In this document: positions 47,940 through 57,057 of the stretch, in pieces
Position numbering within the stretch: position 1 is the stretch's first letter
How the letters are laid out: every line of letters starts with the position of its first letter
The notes under the pieces: model-generated
The model's database searches: none
What the model was told of the DNA's origin: nothing
What the model saw: only the letters and a program-made list of their open reading frames with translations
Made by a program: the position numbers and the translations under genes
Source: Acidobacteriota bacterium
GTDB taxonomy: Bacteria > Acidobacteriota > Blastocatellia > RBC074
DNA: 64,000 nt
Reading direction: 5' to 3'
Assembly (NCBI GenBank): GCA_016710075.1
Contig: JADJLO010000011.1
Location: 124,001-188,000 of the forward strand

Positions 47940-48761
47940 ATGCAAATTAAGAAGTATCTATTGATCATAAATATTGTTGCGATGTTGATACTGATTTCTT
48001 CCTGTCTGGTTTATGGGCAGGATGCGTTCACCGCAAGGGTTCTGACGATCGAGGGGCAGGTGGAGATAAGCCGGCAGGCAGCGGGTCAGGTGGTAATGCA
48101 GCCGATCGCTTTCAAAGCCGAAGACACGCTCAGGGCGGGGGACAGGATAACCACCGGCAAGAATGGCAGGCTCGTTCTTGGTCTGTCTGATGGATCACAG
48201 GCCGTGATCGCGCCCAAAACCTCGGTCGTCATCGAAGAGCTGAGCCAGTCGCCGCGCACTCTTTTCAATATCATCAAGGGTAAGACCCGCATCCACATCG
48301 AAAAGCTAGGTGGACGTCCGAACCCGTACAAGGTCAATACGCCGACTGCGGTGATCGCAGTCCGGGGCACGATCTTCGATGTCATGGTGGGCGAGAGCGA
48401 TACCGAGGTCTTCCTGGTAGAGGGCGAAGTAGCGGTGATCAACCGGCGCCTGCCGGACCGCCCGACGATACTCAGAGCCGGCGAGATGACGCGGGTCAGG
48501 TTCGAAGGCCCCCCGCGCAATCCGAGCGCCTTCAAACCGGATCGCAATGACAACACGTTCAGGCCTCGAGAGGTTGTCAGGCCGGACGGCGCTACCGGAC
48601 GGATAGCCAACGGCCCCGGAACCAGGCCTGATACCGTTCAGAAGAGGCCCGATGCCTCCATCGGAGCCAGGCCGGATTTCGGGCGCACGGTGACAGCCAC
48701 GCCGCCAACTGCCAATCGGCCCACCGTCAAGCCCGTTGCCCGGCCCGGCGGCAGACCCTGA
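47940..48761 (+). CDS. FecR-domain periplasmic protein
   Basis: 273 residues. Signal peptide KKYLLIINIVAMLILISSCL with cleavage near VYGQ. The FecR domain spans ~35-165: ARVLTIEGQVEISRQAAGQV, LRAGDRITTGKNGRLVLGLS, DGSQAVIAPKTSVVIEEL, KVNTPTAVIAVRGTIFDVMV and FLVEGEVAVINRR. The C-terminal ~90 residues are proline/arginine-rich and disordered (RPDGATGRIANGPGTRPD). Unlike true FecR it has no N-terminal cytoplasmic anti-sigma part. It is the first gene of a cluster with a response regulator and a CHASE2 kinase, so it may be a surface sensor or scaffold for that system. Confidence 0.85.
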   Translation: MQIKKYLLIINIVAMLILISSCLVYGQDAFTARVLTIEGQVEISRQAAGQVVMQPIAFKAEDTLRAGDRITTGKNGRLVLGLSDGSQAVIAPKTSVVIEELSQSPRTLFNIIKGKTRIHIEKLGGRPNPYKVNTPTAVIAVRGTIFDVMVGESDTEVFLVEGEVAVINRRLPDRPTILRAGEMTRVRFEGPPRNPSAFKPDRNDNTFRPREVVRPDGATGRIANGPGTRPDTVQKRPDASIGARPDFGRTVTATPPTANRPTVKPVARPGGRP

Positions 48762-48843
48762 ACTAACTGGAAGGCTCATCTCGTGTCGTTAATTGAGTGA
48801 AGCGACAAGCGCTCAAACGATTACCATACAAAAAGGCGTGCGG

Positions 48844-50268
48844 ATGATGAACACAGTCGAAGAAAGGACAGGCTCCAATCGGAAGGAGAATCAGGCTACC
48901 AGGATTCTGGTAGTGGATGACGAGCGAGGAGCACGCATGGCGCTGGAGATCCCGCTGAGGTTAAGCGGCTACGATGTGGTCGCGGTCAGCGGCGGGCGCG
49001 AAGCGATAGCACTTGCCCAGGGAAAGAAATTCGATGTCGTGCTGACGGACATCTACATGCCGGATCTTAACGGGCTGGAGGTGGTGCGCGAATTCCGGCG
49101 CTTCAGTCCAGAGACAAGGATCATCGCCGTCACCGCTCAAGGTTCTCTCGAAATCGCCATGCAGGCCATCGAGGAAGGGGCATTCGATTTCATCGCCAAG
49201 CCATTCAACATCGACGAGGTGATGGATCTGGTCAAGCGAGCCGCTGGTCATTCGGACACGCCGCAGGCAACCGGACCGGTCGACGAGCGGGACTTATCGG
49301 CCTCGGGGCTGATCGGACACAGCCCCCAACTCGTCAGGGCGTTCAAGCTGACAGCGCATGCTGCACGAACAAACGCTACGGTCCTGATCGAGGGCGAATC
49401 CGGCACCGGAAAGGAACTCATAGCCCGCGCCATTCACCGGCACAGTTCGCGTGCGGACCGTCCATTTACAGCCGTCAACTGTAGCGCCATGACCGAAACC
49501 CTGCTTGAATCCGAGTTGTTCGGATACACCAAAGGCAGTTTCACGGGGGCGGCCTCCGATCGTGCGGGTCTTTTCGAAAGCACGGACGGCGGTACTATAT
49601 TTCTTGACGAATTGGGCGGAACCAGTCAATCGTTTCAGGCCAGCCTGCTGCGAGTGCTCCAGGAGAAAGAGGTCAGACGAATCGGTAGCAGGGAAGCCCG
49701 AAAGATCGATGTCCGCGTCATCGGCGCGACCAATATAAACCTGGAAGAACTGGTCAATCGCGGCGATTTCCGTCCCGATCTGTTTTACAGGCTCAGCGTA
49801 CTAACCATCGTCCTGCCGCCTTTGCGCGAAAGAGGCGCCGATGATATAGGGCTGCTTGCCCACCATTTCCTTAATAAATATGCGGCTGAGCATGGCGACC
49901 GGATTCAGATCAGTCAGGAGGTGATCGATCTCCTGGCGCGCTATTCGTGGCCTGGGAATGTCCGGGAGCTGGAAAACACCATTGAACATGCCGGCGCCGT
50001 CTGCTCCGACCGTTTGATCACAGTCAAAGATCTGCCGACGCGCATCGTCGAGAGAGCCGGACCTGTGGCCACGGCCTCCTTCCAAGCCGGTATCACGCCG
50101 GGTATCACGCTCATTGACGACAGACCCTCACTGGCCGAACTCGAACGCCGTTACGTTCAATTGGTGCTCTCAGAGGCCGACGGGAACAAATCGCGAGCAG
50201 CGGAGATGCTCGGCATCGACCGTCGCACTATTTACCGTTATCTGGAATCACAGGATTCAACCGAATGA
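48844..50268 (+). CDS. Sigma-54-dependent response regulator, NtrC family
   Basis: 474-residue transcription activator. Receiver domain ~20-140 with phospho-acceptor Asp69 (VVLTDIYMPDLNG) and the switch lysine in FIAKPFNIDE. AAA+ domain ~165-400: Walker A GESGTGKEL (~183), the sigma-54 contact loop as YTKGSFTGA (GSFTGA instead of GAFTGA), Walker B region GGTIFLDELGG, and LFYRLSVLTIVLPPLRER. C-terminal Fis-type helix-turn-helix (LSEADGNKSRAAEMLGIDRR). The frame opens at TTG 48793, but ATG 48844 (MMNTVEERTG) gives a usual start. Its stop overlaps the kinase ATG (ATGA). Likely acts at the sigma-54-like sites at 47798 and 52864. Confidence 0.93.
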   Translation: MMNTVEERTGSNRKENQATRILVVDDERGARMALEIPLRLSGYDVVAVSGGREAIALAQGKKFDVVLTDIYMPDLNGLEVVREFRRFSPETRIIAVTAQGSLEIAMQAIEEGAFDFIAKPFNIDEVMDLVKRAAGHSDTPQATGPVDERDLSASGLIGHSPQLVRAFKLTAHAARTNATVLIEGESGTGKELIARAIHRHSSRADRPFTAVNCSAMTETLLESELFGYTKGSFTGAASDRAGLFESTDGGTIFLDELGGTSQSFQASLLRVLQEKEVRRIGSREARKIDVRVIGATNINLEELVNRGDFRPDLFYRLSVLTIVLPPLRERGADDIGLLAHHFLNKYAAEHGDRIQISQEVIDLLARYSWPGNVRELENTIEHAGAVCSDRLITVKDLPTRIVERAGPVATASFQAGITPGITLIDDRPSLAELERRYVQLVLSEADGNKSRAAEMLGIDRRTIYRYLESQDSTE

Positions 50269-52754
50269 CAACCACCAGCAACTGGCGCAACCGGCGTCGC
50301 CGGTCGCAGGCTGTCCGCACGGCGCTCATCCTGCTTTTCTGCACCGCGCTTGTAGTGCTTGTGACCTGGTTTGTGCCGGCGCTGTCTTTGGCTTCGCAGA
50401 ATGCGCTCTTCCGCCTGCGCGGGGCTTTCGACCCTCCGAACGACATCGTGATCGTGGCTATTGACGACAGGAGCCTCCAATCCATCGGCCAATGGCCATG
50501 GCCACGAGCGGTTATGGCAGATGCCATAGATAAACTGACCCGGGATCGGCCGCGCGCCATCGGCCTTGATGTCATTTACGCCGAATCCTCTTCACCCGTG
50601 GACGACAAAGAACTGGCGGAGGCTATCGCCCGCAACGGCCACGTCATCCTGCCGGTTCAGCTCTATGAAACAGCCTCCGGCTCGGCATCGTGGTTGGGCC
50701 CGCTTCCACAACTCGCAGAAGCTGCCGTAAAGATCGGCCACGTCCACGTCTCGCCGGATGTCGACGGAATGGTTCGCAGCATTCAGCTCAGCAAGGCCGA
50801 CGACAAAGGAGAAAGACTCTGGGCGTTCGGCCTGGAAGTCATCCGCCGCGCCGACAATATTGCCGGCAGCGGAATTGAAGAGCTGCCGGGTTTGCTGCGT
50901 TTCGGCTCATATCGAGTACCGGTTCGAGACGAGAGGGCGGCTTCGACAATTTCCGGTGTGACCATCCTTCGCCAGAACGAGATGATGATCAATTTCGCCG
51001 GAGCCTCTGGAACCTTCCGTTATTACAGTATTGCTGATTTACTCGCCGGCAGGATTCCTGCGGCCACATTCCAGAACAAAATCGTGTTGATAGGCGCCAC
51101 TGCCCAGTCGATGGGTGATTCGCGCGTGGCGCCATTTATGCACTACGGTTCCGCGCCGAGCCAGGGAGGGCAGGAGATGCCCGGCGTAGAGATTCACGCG
51201 AATATCGTCAATACGATCCGCAACGGTATCTCGGTCCGCGAATTGCCGGATTCAACCGGATTCCTGATGGCCCTGCTCGTCATGCTGGCTTCGGCGTTTG
51301 CGATCAGCCGACTCGACGGGTGGCGGCAGATCGTCGTCCTCGGATCGATTCTGGCGGCCGTGATTTTCGGCAGCTACTTTGCATTCAGAAGTTATCTGCT
51401 GATTCCTCCCCTGGTGCCCATGCTGACGGGATTCGCGGTCGTCATTCCGCTGCTGCTCAGCCGTTCGCTGGCCACCAGTCGCGAACTGGATATCAAGCTG
51501 GCCGCACTTGCCGGCAGCCAGAAGGGATTCCTCGCCGGAACGGTTGAATCAGAACAGCCCGGCCTCGACGCCAGACTTCGTCTGGACCTGCCTCACAGCC
51601 TTGCATGGAAGCTTCGGGCCGTGGACAGTCTGACGGCCAGATTGCTGGCGCGTATGAGCTTCATCAATCGGGTGCTGTCGAGCATGGACGAGGCCGTTCT
51701 AGTCACCGACCTCAACGGCCGAATAGTCTTCGCCAACCGCATCGCCGCGCAGATCTTCATGACCTCGGAGATTTCACTCATCGGCAGGCCCTTTGTCGAA
51801 TACATGATCGAAGGCAAGATTGTGGATGCTCAGGTCCTCAATCAGGCTATGGCTGGAGCTCTGGAGCATAAGGCAGCGCAACTGGAATTCGATATCCCCG
51901 CGCCCGACCCGCGCCACTATTCGCTTGGGCTTTCAGCCCTCGTCGCCGATGCCGAGACCGTGGGAGCGGAAAAACCTGCGGCCGGCCAGGTGATCGGAGT
52001 CGTGGTCATCGTCTCCGACATTACCAAACGCGTCGAGCTCGACAGAATGAAGACTGAAACGCTTCAACTTGTGTCGCACGAACTGCGAACCCCGCTGACA
52101 TCGATTCACGGCTTGAGCGATGTTCTGTTGAAATTCCCTGTTCCCGCAGATCAATCACGGGAGATGCTCGGAACGATCCATTCCGAAGCCATACGGCTGG
52201 GCGAAACGATCAATCGCTACCTCGACCTGACCCGCCTTGAATCCGGCGCCCAGGCATTGAAGCTCTCACCCGTAGACTGCCGGCGCCTGATCGCCGAATG
52301 CATCCGCAACCTCTCCATTTTCGCCTCGGAGCGAAATATCGGATTGACTCAGCGCGTCGTCCCGGATATGCCCGAGCTGGTCGTCGATTATCAACTGATG
52401 ACGCAGGCCATCGGTAACCTGATCAGCAATGCGGTCAAATACAGTCCACCCGGCAGCGATGTCACGATTTCCGCCGAACATCATGACGATGGGACGGCAT
52501 CCATCACTGTCAGCGACCATGGCTATGGAATCCCCGAAGAGGCCCGTGATCGAATCTTCGATAAATTTTATCGGCTTGAACGCGACACTAATTCAGGGGT
52601 CGTCGGAACCGGTCTGGGCCTGCCTCTCGTTAAAGAGATCGTTGAACGCCATGGCGGCCGCATCTCTTTTCAGAGTTCAGATGACAACGGAACCACCTTC
52701 ATCATCCACCTGCCTCGTGTTCATCCCGGCCACACATTAAAGACCGCTGGATAA
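50265..52754 (+). CDS. CHASE2-PAS sensor histidine kinase
   Basis: 829 residues. An N-terminal membrane helix (ALILLFCTALVVLVTWFVPA), an extracytoplasmic CHASE2 domain (~45-330; DIVIVAIDDRSLQSIGQWPW, RPRAIGLDVIYAESSSPVDD), then three membrane helices (~330-415), a PAS domain (~470-580; LSSMDEAVLVTDLNGRIVFA), the dimerization/phosphoacceptor domain with His605 (LVSHELRTPLTS) and the HATPase domain (NLISNAVKYSP, SDHGYGIPEEARDRIF, GTGLGLPLVKEIVERHGG). All kinase boxes are intact. The start overlaps the response regulator stop, so these are cognate partners. The signal for CHASE2 is unknown. Confidence 0.93.
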   Translation: MTTTSNWRNRRRRSQAVRTALILLFCTALVVLVTWFVPALSLASQNALFRLRGAFDPPNDIVIVAIDDRSLQSIGQWPWPRAVMADAIDKLTRDRPRAIGLDVIYAESSSPVDDKELAEAIARNGHVILPVQLYETASGSASWLGPLPQLAEAAVKIGHVHVSPDVDGMVRSIQLSKADDKGERLWAFGLEVIRRADNIAGSGIEELPGLLRFGSYRVPVRDERAASTISGVTILRQNEMMINFAGASGTFRYYSIADLLAGRIPAATFQNKIVLIGATAQSMGDSRVAPFMHYGSAPSQGGQEMPGVEIHANIVNTIRNGISVRELPDSTGFLMALLVMLASAFAISRLDGWRQIVVLGSILAAVIFGSYFAFRSYLLIPPLVPMLTGFAVVIPLLLSRSLATSRELDIKLAALAGSQKGFLAGTVESEQPGLDARLRLDLPHSLAWKLRAVDSLTARLLARMSFINRVLSSMDEAVLVTDLNGRIVFANRIAAQIFMTSEISLIGRPFVEYMIEGKIVDAQVLNQAMAGALEHKAAQLEFDIPAPDPRHYSLGLSALVADAETVGAEKPAAGQVIGVVVIVSDITKRVELDRMKTETLQLVSHELRTPLTSIHGLSDVLLKFPVPADQSREMLGTIHSEAIRLGETINRYLDLTRLESGAQALKLSPVDCRRLIAECIRNLSIFASERNIGLTQRVVPDMPELVVDYQLMTQAIGNLISNAVKYSPPGSDVTISAEHHDDGTASITVSDHGYGIPEEARDRIFDKFYRLERDTNSGVVGTGLGLPLVKEIVERHGGRISFQSSDDNGTTFIIHLPRVHPGHTLKTAG

Positions 52755-52863
52755 GTTTTGCTGTCGGTTTTCGCCACGATCAAGCACATCAGTTTTCCGC
52801 TCGACAACGTTAAACCCCAATAAACACAGGTCAATCGCACGACAACTCCGGCAGTTCGCACTG

Positions 52864-52879
52864 CGGCACGGCTATTGCC
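52864..52879 (+). promoter_or_regulatory. Sigma-54 promoter upstream of the secreted protein gene
   Basis: CGGCACGGCTATTGCC closely matches the -24/-12 consensus TGGCACG-N4-TTGC: GGCACG at 52865-52870, four bases, TTGC at 52875-52878. It is about 78 bases before ATG 52957 and 110 bases after the kinase gene. Confidence 0.7.
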
Positions 52880-52956
52880 TTATTCATTTGCGAAGCCGAA
52901 CCGATGTTGAATCGACGGCCTCGATTTACCGAAACGAGTTAAACAACAAGGAGTAA

Positions 52957-53499
52957 ATGAACATGAATCTTCGATCAAGAATATTCCACATTGCAATTAT
53001 GACGCTTTGCGTTTTGGCTGCCGGGACGATGACTTCAATGGCTCAGCAGATGCCGCAGAGGCAATTCGATCCGCTGAGTCAGCTCAAGCGCGCCATCAAC
53101 CAGGCCGGTGCGCCTGAACTGAGCGCGCAGCAGGAAATTGAGCTGACGACACTAATCAAAAGCTACCGTGATTCGCTGCCGTCCGAACCGGACGATGCTA
53201 TCGAAGCGGCGAGAGATGCTTTCAACTCCGCTATCCTGGCAGGCGATCTGGCCACTGCGCAGGCTCAGGCCACGGTGCTCTCCACGCTCCTGGCAAGACT
53301 CAATAATGCAAGGATGATTGCCCTCGCCAAATCTCGAGATCGGCGCGCTGGCTGTTCTCAGAGCGGCGGCCAACTCGACCCGATGATCCGTAAATACGGC
53401 GAGGAACGCGTGCTTAACATCGTTGGTTCGCTCGCCGGCCGCAGCCTCGGCGGAGGCCCTGGTGATGGTCCTGACCGCGGTCCAGGTGGCGGAAGATAG
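52957..53499 (+). CDS. Small secreted protein controlled by the adjacent two-component system
   Basis: 180-residue exported protein of no named family. Signal peptide (HIAIMTLCVLAAGTMTSMAQ); helical middle resembling Spy/LTXXQ-type proteins: LSQLKRAINQAGAPELSAQQ, LTTLIKSYRDSLPSEPDDAI and DAFNSAILAGDLATAQAQAT. The end is glycine/proline/aspartate-rich (GGGPGDGPDRGPGGGR). Between about 53335 and 53375 the main frame reads SRDRRAGCSQSGG while the next frame reads EIGALAVLRAAAN, which looks more natural; a pair of compensating base errors is likely. ATG 52963 is an alternative start. A sigma-54-like promoter precedes it. Confidence 0.65.
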   Translation: MNMNLRSRIFHIAIMTLCVLAAGTMTSMAQQMPQRQFDPLSQLKRAINQAGAPELSAQQEIELTTLIKSYRDSLPSEPDDAIEAARDAFNSAILAGDLATAQAQATVLSTLLARLNNARMIALAKSRDRRAGCSQSGGQLDPMIRKYGEERVLNIVGSLAGRSLGGGPGDGPDRGPGGGR

Positions 53500-53539
53500 A
53501 TAAATAGTTTGTGGATAAGTTGAAACAAACGACAAAGAA

Positions 53540-53587
53540 AAACAGGTGTGGGGGGTAAGGATGATGTCCTTATCCCCCACACCTGTT
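53540..53587. terminator. Long hairpin between convergent genes
   Basis: AAACAGGTGTGGGGGGTAAG plus GA, paired over ~22 bp (one G-T pair) with TCCTTATCCCCCACACCTGT plus TT, loop of five. Positioned between the secreted protein gene and the convergent binding-protein gene. Confidence 0.8.
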
Positions 53588-53609
53588 TGCATTAGTCTTG
53601 ATTACGCTC

Positions 53610-55179
53610 TTAACCTTTTATTTTGACGTTCCTGACGATTTGCCAGTCGCCGGAGGGCTCCAGTTTCAGCCCTGTTACGCGGTTGCGATAGACAACTATG
53701 GTGGACGGGTACCAGAGATAGATCTGAGGCAGGTCATTCGCCAGGACTTTTTGAATCTGAGAGAAAATCTCTTTCTGTTTGCCGCGGTCAGAGGATTGTG
53801 ATTCGATCAGCAGCTTGTCAATCAGCGGGTTGTTGTAACGTGATCTGTTCTGTCCGTTTGGCGGGACGGATTGTGCGCTGTAGACGAACTTGAAAATATC
53901 CGTGCTCTGATTGCCGCCGACCAGAGTATTCAGATAGAGCTGAAAATTTCCATCGGACATATCCTGAACGAGCTTCTGTCTTTCAAGGGATTGAATTTCG
54001 ATAGCTATTCCGACCTTGCGCAACTGCTCCTGCATGGATTCCGCTATCTTCCTTGCTACCGAGATCGTGGAAGTTTTCAGCAGCATTTTCATTCGAGGCT
54101 GCCCGTTTTTCTCAACACGGCCGGCTTCATCGAGCAGCTTGACGGCCTTTTCGATGTTGAAGTCATAAGACGTTGCCGCCGGTTCGTAAGCCCATTGAGA
54201 AGCAGGCAGAGCACTGTTTGCCGGCCGCGCCTGACCGCGCAAAACATCGCGAATGATCGCATCTCGATCTATGGCATGAGCAATGGCCTGCCGGACCCGC
54301 ACATCCTTGAGAACCGGATCCTGAAGATTTATTCCCAGATGAGTGATGTTGGTACCCTCGACCAGCTCGACCTTGATGCCATCGGCCTTCCGCAGTCCCT
54401 CGACCGTCACCGGATCGAAATCGGCATTGATCGCCAGATCGACCGAACCCTTGCGCAGCTCGCTCTCCCTTGTGCTGTTGTCCGGAACGATCTTCACCCG
54501 CAGAACCCTGAATCCAGGAGACCCTTCGAAATAGTCCTGATTGGCCGAGAGCACGACTTCCTGGTCTTCTGTATAACTCTCGAATTTGAAAGGCCCGGTT
54601 CCAACAGGAGTTTTGGCCTGCTGCGCCGTCGTCCCCTCGGGAATGATGCCTACCGGTAAAATGGCATTAGGAAACCCTGGAAACGGATCATTGCACTTGA
54701 AGACCACAGTCAGCGGATCGAGGACTTCCACAGAGGCAATCGATTTGACCAACTCGGCTTTCTTATCCGATGCAAAACCGCTCGCAAGCATCGTTTCAAA
54801 AGTGTATTTGACGTCGAGCGAGGTCAGTATTTTGCCGTTATGAAATTTGACATTCGGCCGCAGGTGGAAAGTGAATGTCTTGTTATCGGCCGACGCCTCG
54901 AACTTTTCAGCGAGATCCGGTGACGGATCGAACCTTTCGTTCTTTTTAGTCAGGCCGCTAAACATCAACTGTCTCATTCGTTCCGCCGCCGAATCGGAAC
55001 TGACACGAGGGGTCGAAGGTGGACACCCGCTTCTCAATCATCATCACCAGCTCGTCCGCACCCGTTCTGCTACGGCAGTTTTGCAAAAGCAAAATGAAAA
55101 TCAGAATGCAGGAAATGGATATTATGGCTTTGAACCGGGCAGGGAACTCGCCTGTCGAGCGATTGGTATAAATATTCAT
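53610..55179 (-). CDS. ABC transporter substrate-binding lipoprotein, family 5 (one frame break)
   Basis: Periplasmic binding protein for peptides, nickel or similar (SBP_bac_5 fold), about 522 residues. The lipoprotein signal (ISISCILIFILLLQNC, lipobox LQNC) and LVMMIEKRVSTFDP are in one frame; from about 55015 the next frame carries VSSDSAAERMRQLMFSGLTK on to the stop. An extra C in GACCCC explains the break. Hallmarks: LRPNVKFHNGKILTSLDVKY, NDPFPGFPNAILPVGIIP, TPVGTGPFKFESY, VRQAIAHAIDRDAIIRDVLR. No permease or ATPase genes are adjacent. It is the last gene of an ECF sigma operon; ATG 55179 is used as start. Confidence 0.87.
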
Positions 55180-55209
55180 GTGTCTATTGACCAAAACTGT
55201 GAACGATAA

Positions 55210-55614
55210 TTATTGCGTGCGGCCTGCGCGGGCTGATTCTTCCTTCATCTGCTGCTCGCGTTTTTCATCGAGCTCTTTAACCAGCCCGTCGAAAATCAAC
55301 TGCTGATCAGCCGAGAGCAATTGTCTGATCCTCACTTTGGCGTCGTCGCGAATCACACTGGCCTGCGGCCGGATTTGAAGCCGCAGGTCCCAGTACTTTG
55401 CCCGAGCTTCGCCGATGATATCGTCGGCCTGTTTGCGCTGAACCTGGCTCAGGTTGAGTTTGCCCGCCATCTCCTCGATGTAATTACTCGGACCGGCGCT
55501 CTGCAAGGTGCTGAAATTCCTGTTGAGCAGGTACTGACCTGAAGCGCCCGCAATCGCTCCAAAGACGAATGTCGCGATGATGATGAGCTGTGCTTTCCCT
55601 TTATTTGTGAGCAT
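55210..55614 (-). CDS. Spy/CpxP-like periplasmic protein
   Basis: 134 residues. A single N-terminal membrane anchor or uncleaved signal (AQLIIIATFVFGAIAGASGQ) is followed by a helical region with the family-type pattern LNLSQVQRKQADDIIGEARA and VRIRQLLSADQQLIFDGLVK, then a charged tail (LDEKREQQMKEESARAG). This resembles periplasmic stress/heavy-metal-resistance proteins that act as chaperones or sensors. The start ATG 55614 overlaps the anti-sigma gene by 14 bases, so it is translated within the same operon. Function inferred only from the helical pattern and context. Confidence 0.7.
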   Translation of the reverse strand: MLTNKGKAQLIIIATFVFGAIAGASGQYLLNRNFSTLQSAGPSNYIEEMAGKLNLSQVQRKQADDIIGEARAKYWDLRLQIRPQASVIRDDAKVRIRQLLSADQQLIFDGLVKELDEKREQQMKEESARAGRTQ

Positions 55615-56086
55615 TGCCTGATCTCTTTCTCTTGTCCTTATTCAAAACATCGAGATCGTTCATATTCTCCATGCCGATCTCATCATTGATCGCAGTCAGC
55701 TCAACATGCATTTTTGAAGAAGGCGTCACGGTTTCATCAGTGACAGGCCATTTGAAACTGAAGCTCACCAGAATCAGAGCCACGGCGCCAAAGACCAGCA
55801 GCCAGCTTCTCATAGCCAGCACGGCAGCTTCCCAGCTGTATCCCTGCTCACCTATCTCGCGAATGCGATTCCTGATACGACCGATAATGAAGGGATTTAG
55901 ATAGCCGCGCGATTCTTCCTCGTCGACCTCCACCTTGGTCCTGACCATCCGATTAATCAATAACTCAAGATTGATCGCCTCGCGGCAGACTCCGCATTGG
56001 TTGAGGTGCTCCAGAACCTCCGGCGCCTTCGATGCATCGGCGGCAAATGCCTTCCTGATCTCTTTCTCGATTTGCTTACAGTTCAT
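55601..56086 (-). CDS. Zinc-finger transmembrane anti-sigma factor
   Basis: 161 residues. The N-terminus has MNCKQIEKEI, then HLNQCGVCREAI, giving the H-x3-C-x2-C zinc site of anti-sigma domains. One membrane helix (SWLLVFGAVALILVSFSF, ~94-111) is followed by a short polar periplasmic tail ending KDKRKRSGNAHK. It overlaps the upstream ECF sigma gene by 4 bases and the Spy-like gene by 14. Predicted to inhibit the sigma factor until an envelope signal is sensed. Confidence 0.85.
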   Translation of the reverse strand: MNCKQIEKEIRKAFAADASKAPEVLEHLNQCGVCREAINLELLINRMVRTKVEVDEEESRGYLNPFIIGRIRNRIREIGEQGYSWEAAVLAMRSWLLVFGAVALILVSFSFKWPVTDETVTPSSKMHVELTAINDEIGMENMNDLDVLNKDKRKRSGNAHK

Positions 56087-56802
56087 AATTGTTGATCCAG
56101 GTTTTCACCAGCTTTCCTTTTCTCACTCAAATTCAACCGCGACAGAGCCTTTCTCATGGCATGCCTGGCTCTGAATGCCCGTATCTTCACCTTCGCTTCA
56201 GACCACCCCAGCATCTGTGATATCTCCCTGACCGAATTATCCTCCCCGTGGAGCAGCAACAATATTATTCGATCTTCTATCGACATCTTTTCCAGCAGCT
56301 TTCTTGTGATCTCCGCCGCCTTGTCTCTTTCCCCCTCGCTGAAATGCACTTCAAACGCCGAGCCCGCCAGCTTGTTCTCCAGCCACGTCTGCTCATCCTC
56401 GCTGATCTCAGTAATCAACGATTCACTTCGCTTTTTCCTTCTCCTCAACTCGTCATAACAGTTGTTGACCGCTATCTTTGCCAGCCACTGCTCAAACGAC
56501 GCTCCCCGGCGATAACTTGTTAATGAAAAATAGGCCTTCGCAAAACTCTCCTGTACGATATCCTCCACCGTCTCATGCGTCCTGAAAAAGTGCCTCGCTA
56601 TCGAAAACACCCTGCGATTGTGCCTTACTACCAGAATCTCAAACGATTGCGTGTTCCCGGCAAGCGTATCCTCAATCAACTCATCATCCGACCACTCGGA
56701 AACAGGAGTCGCCTCAACAGGGAATTGCCCTTTGAGTTTTGCCTCCTCACCGTCTGTCAGAAGTCTGTCTACGGCAGAAGTATCTGTGAATATAACTTCC
56801 AT
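56083..56802 (-). CDS. ECF RNA polymerase sigma factor, RpoE-like
   Basis: 239 residues with an unusual ~35-residue N-terminal extension. Region 2: DDELIEDTLAGNTQSFEILV, SIARHFFRTHETVEDIVQES, YRRGASFEQWLAKIAVNNCY and DELRRRKKRSES. Region 4: MSIEDRIILLLLHGEDNSVR with EISQMLGWSEAKVKIRAFRA. It is the first gene of a minus-strand operon with anti-sigma, Spy-like and substrate-binding genes. An inverted repeat at 56835-56850 precedes it. Autoregulation is expected from the architecture. Confidence 0.9.
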   Translation of the reverse strand: MEVIFTDTSAVDRLLTDGEEAKLKGQFPVEATPVSEWSDDELIEDTLAGNTQSFEILVVRHNRRVFSIARHFFRTHETVEDIVQESFAKAYFSLTSYRRGASFEQWLAKIAVNNCYDELRRRKKRSESLITEISEDEQTWLENKLAGSAFEVHFSEGERDKAAEITRKLLEKMSIEDRIILLLLHGEDNSVREISQMLGWSEAKVKIRAFRARHAMRKALSRLNLSEKRKAGENLDQQL

Positions 56803-56834
56803 TCCTGTTTGTAGTCTTATTTATACGTATTTGT

Positions 56835-56850
56835 GTTTCGAAAACGAAAC
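56835..56850. promoter_or_regulatory. Inverted repeat upstream of the ECF sigma operon
   Basis: GTTTCG-AAAA-CGAAAC, 6-base arms with a 4-base spacer, 33-48 bases before the sigma gene start in an AT-rich divergent gap (56803-57057). Could be an operator; CGCTTAAATG also occurs nearby at 56912. Confidence 0.35.
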
Positions 56851-57057
56851 AGATTCTTGCCTCTGCAAGGCTGCTTGTGCTAATATTCGCGCTAAGTTTA
56901 AGCTATTACATCGCTTAAATGAAGCAAGATTTTATTACTGATGGAAATTTTGATTCTTATATTCCTCTAATGACGCTTTAATGTCACATGACAGGAGCCC
57001 AGGGAATACAAGTAAATAACTGAATATAAAGAGTTTAGCCGAACATAAAGAGCTTAT

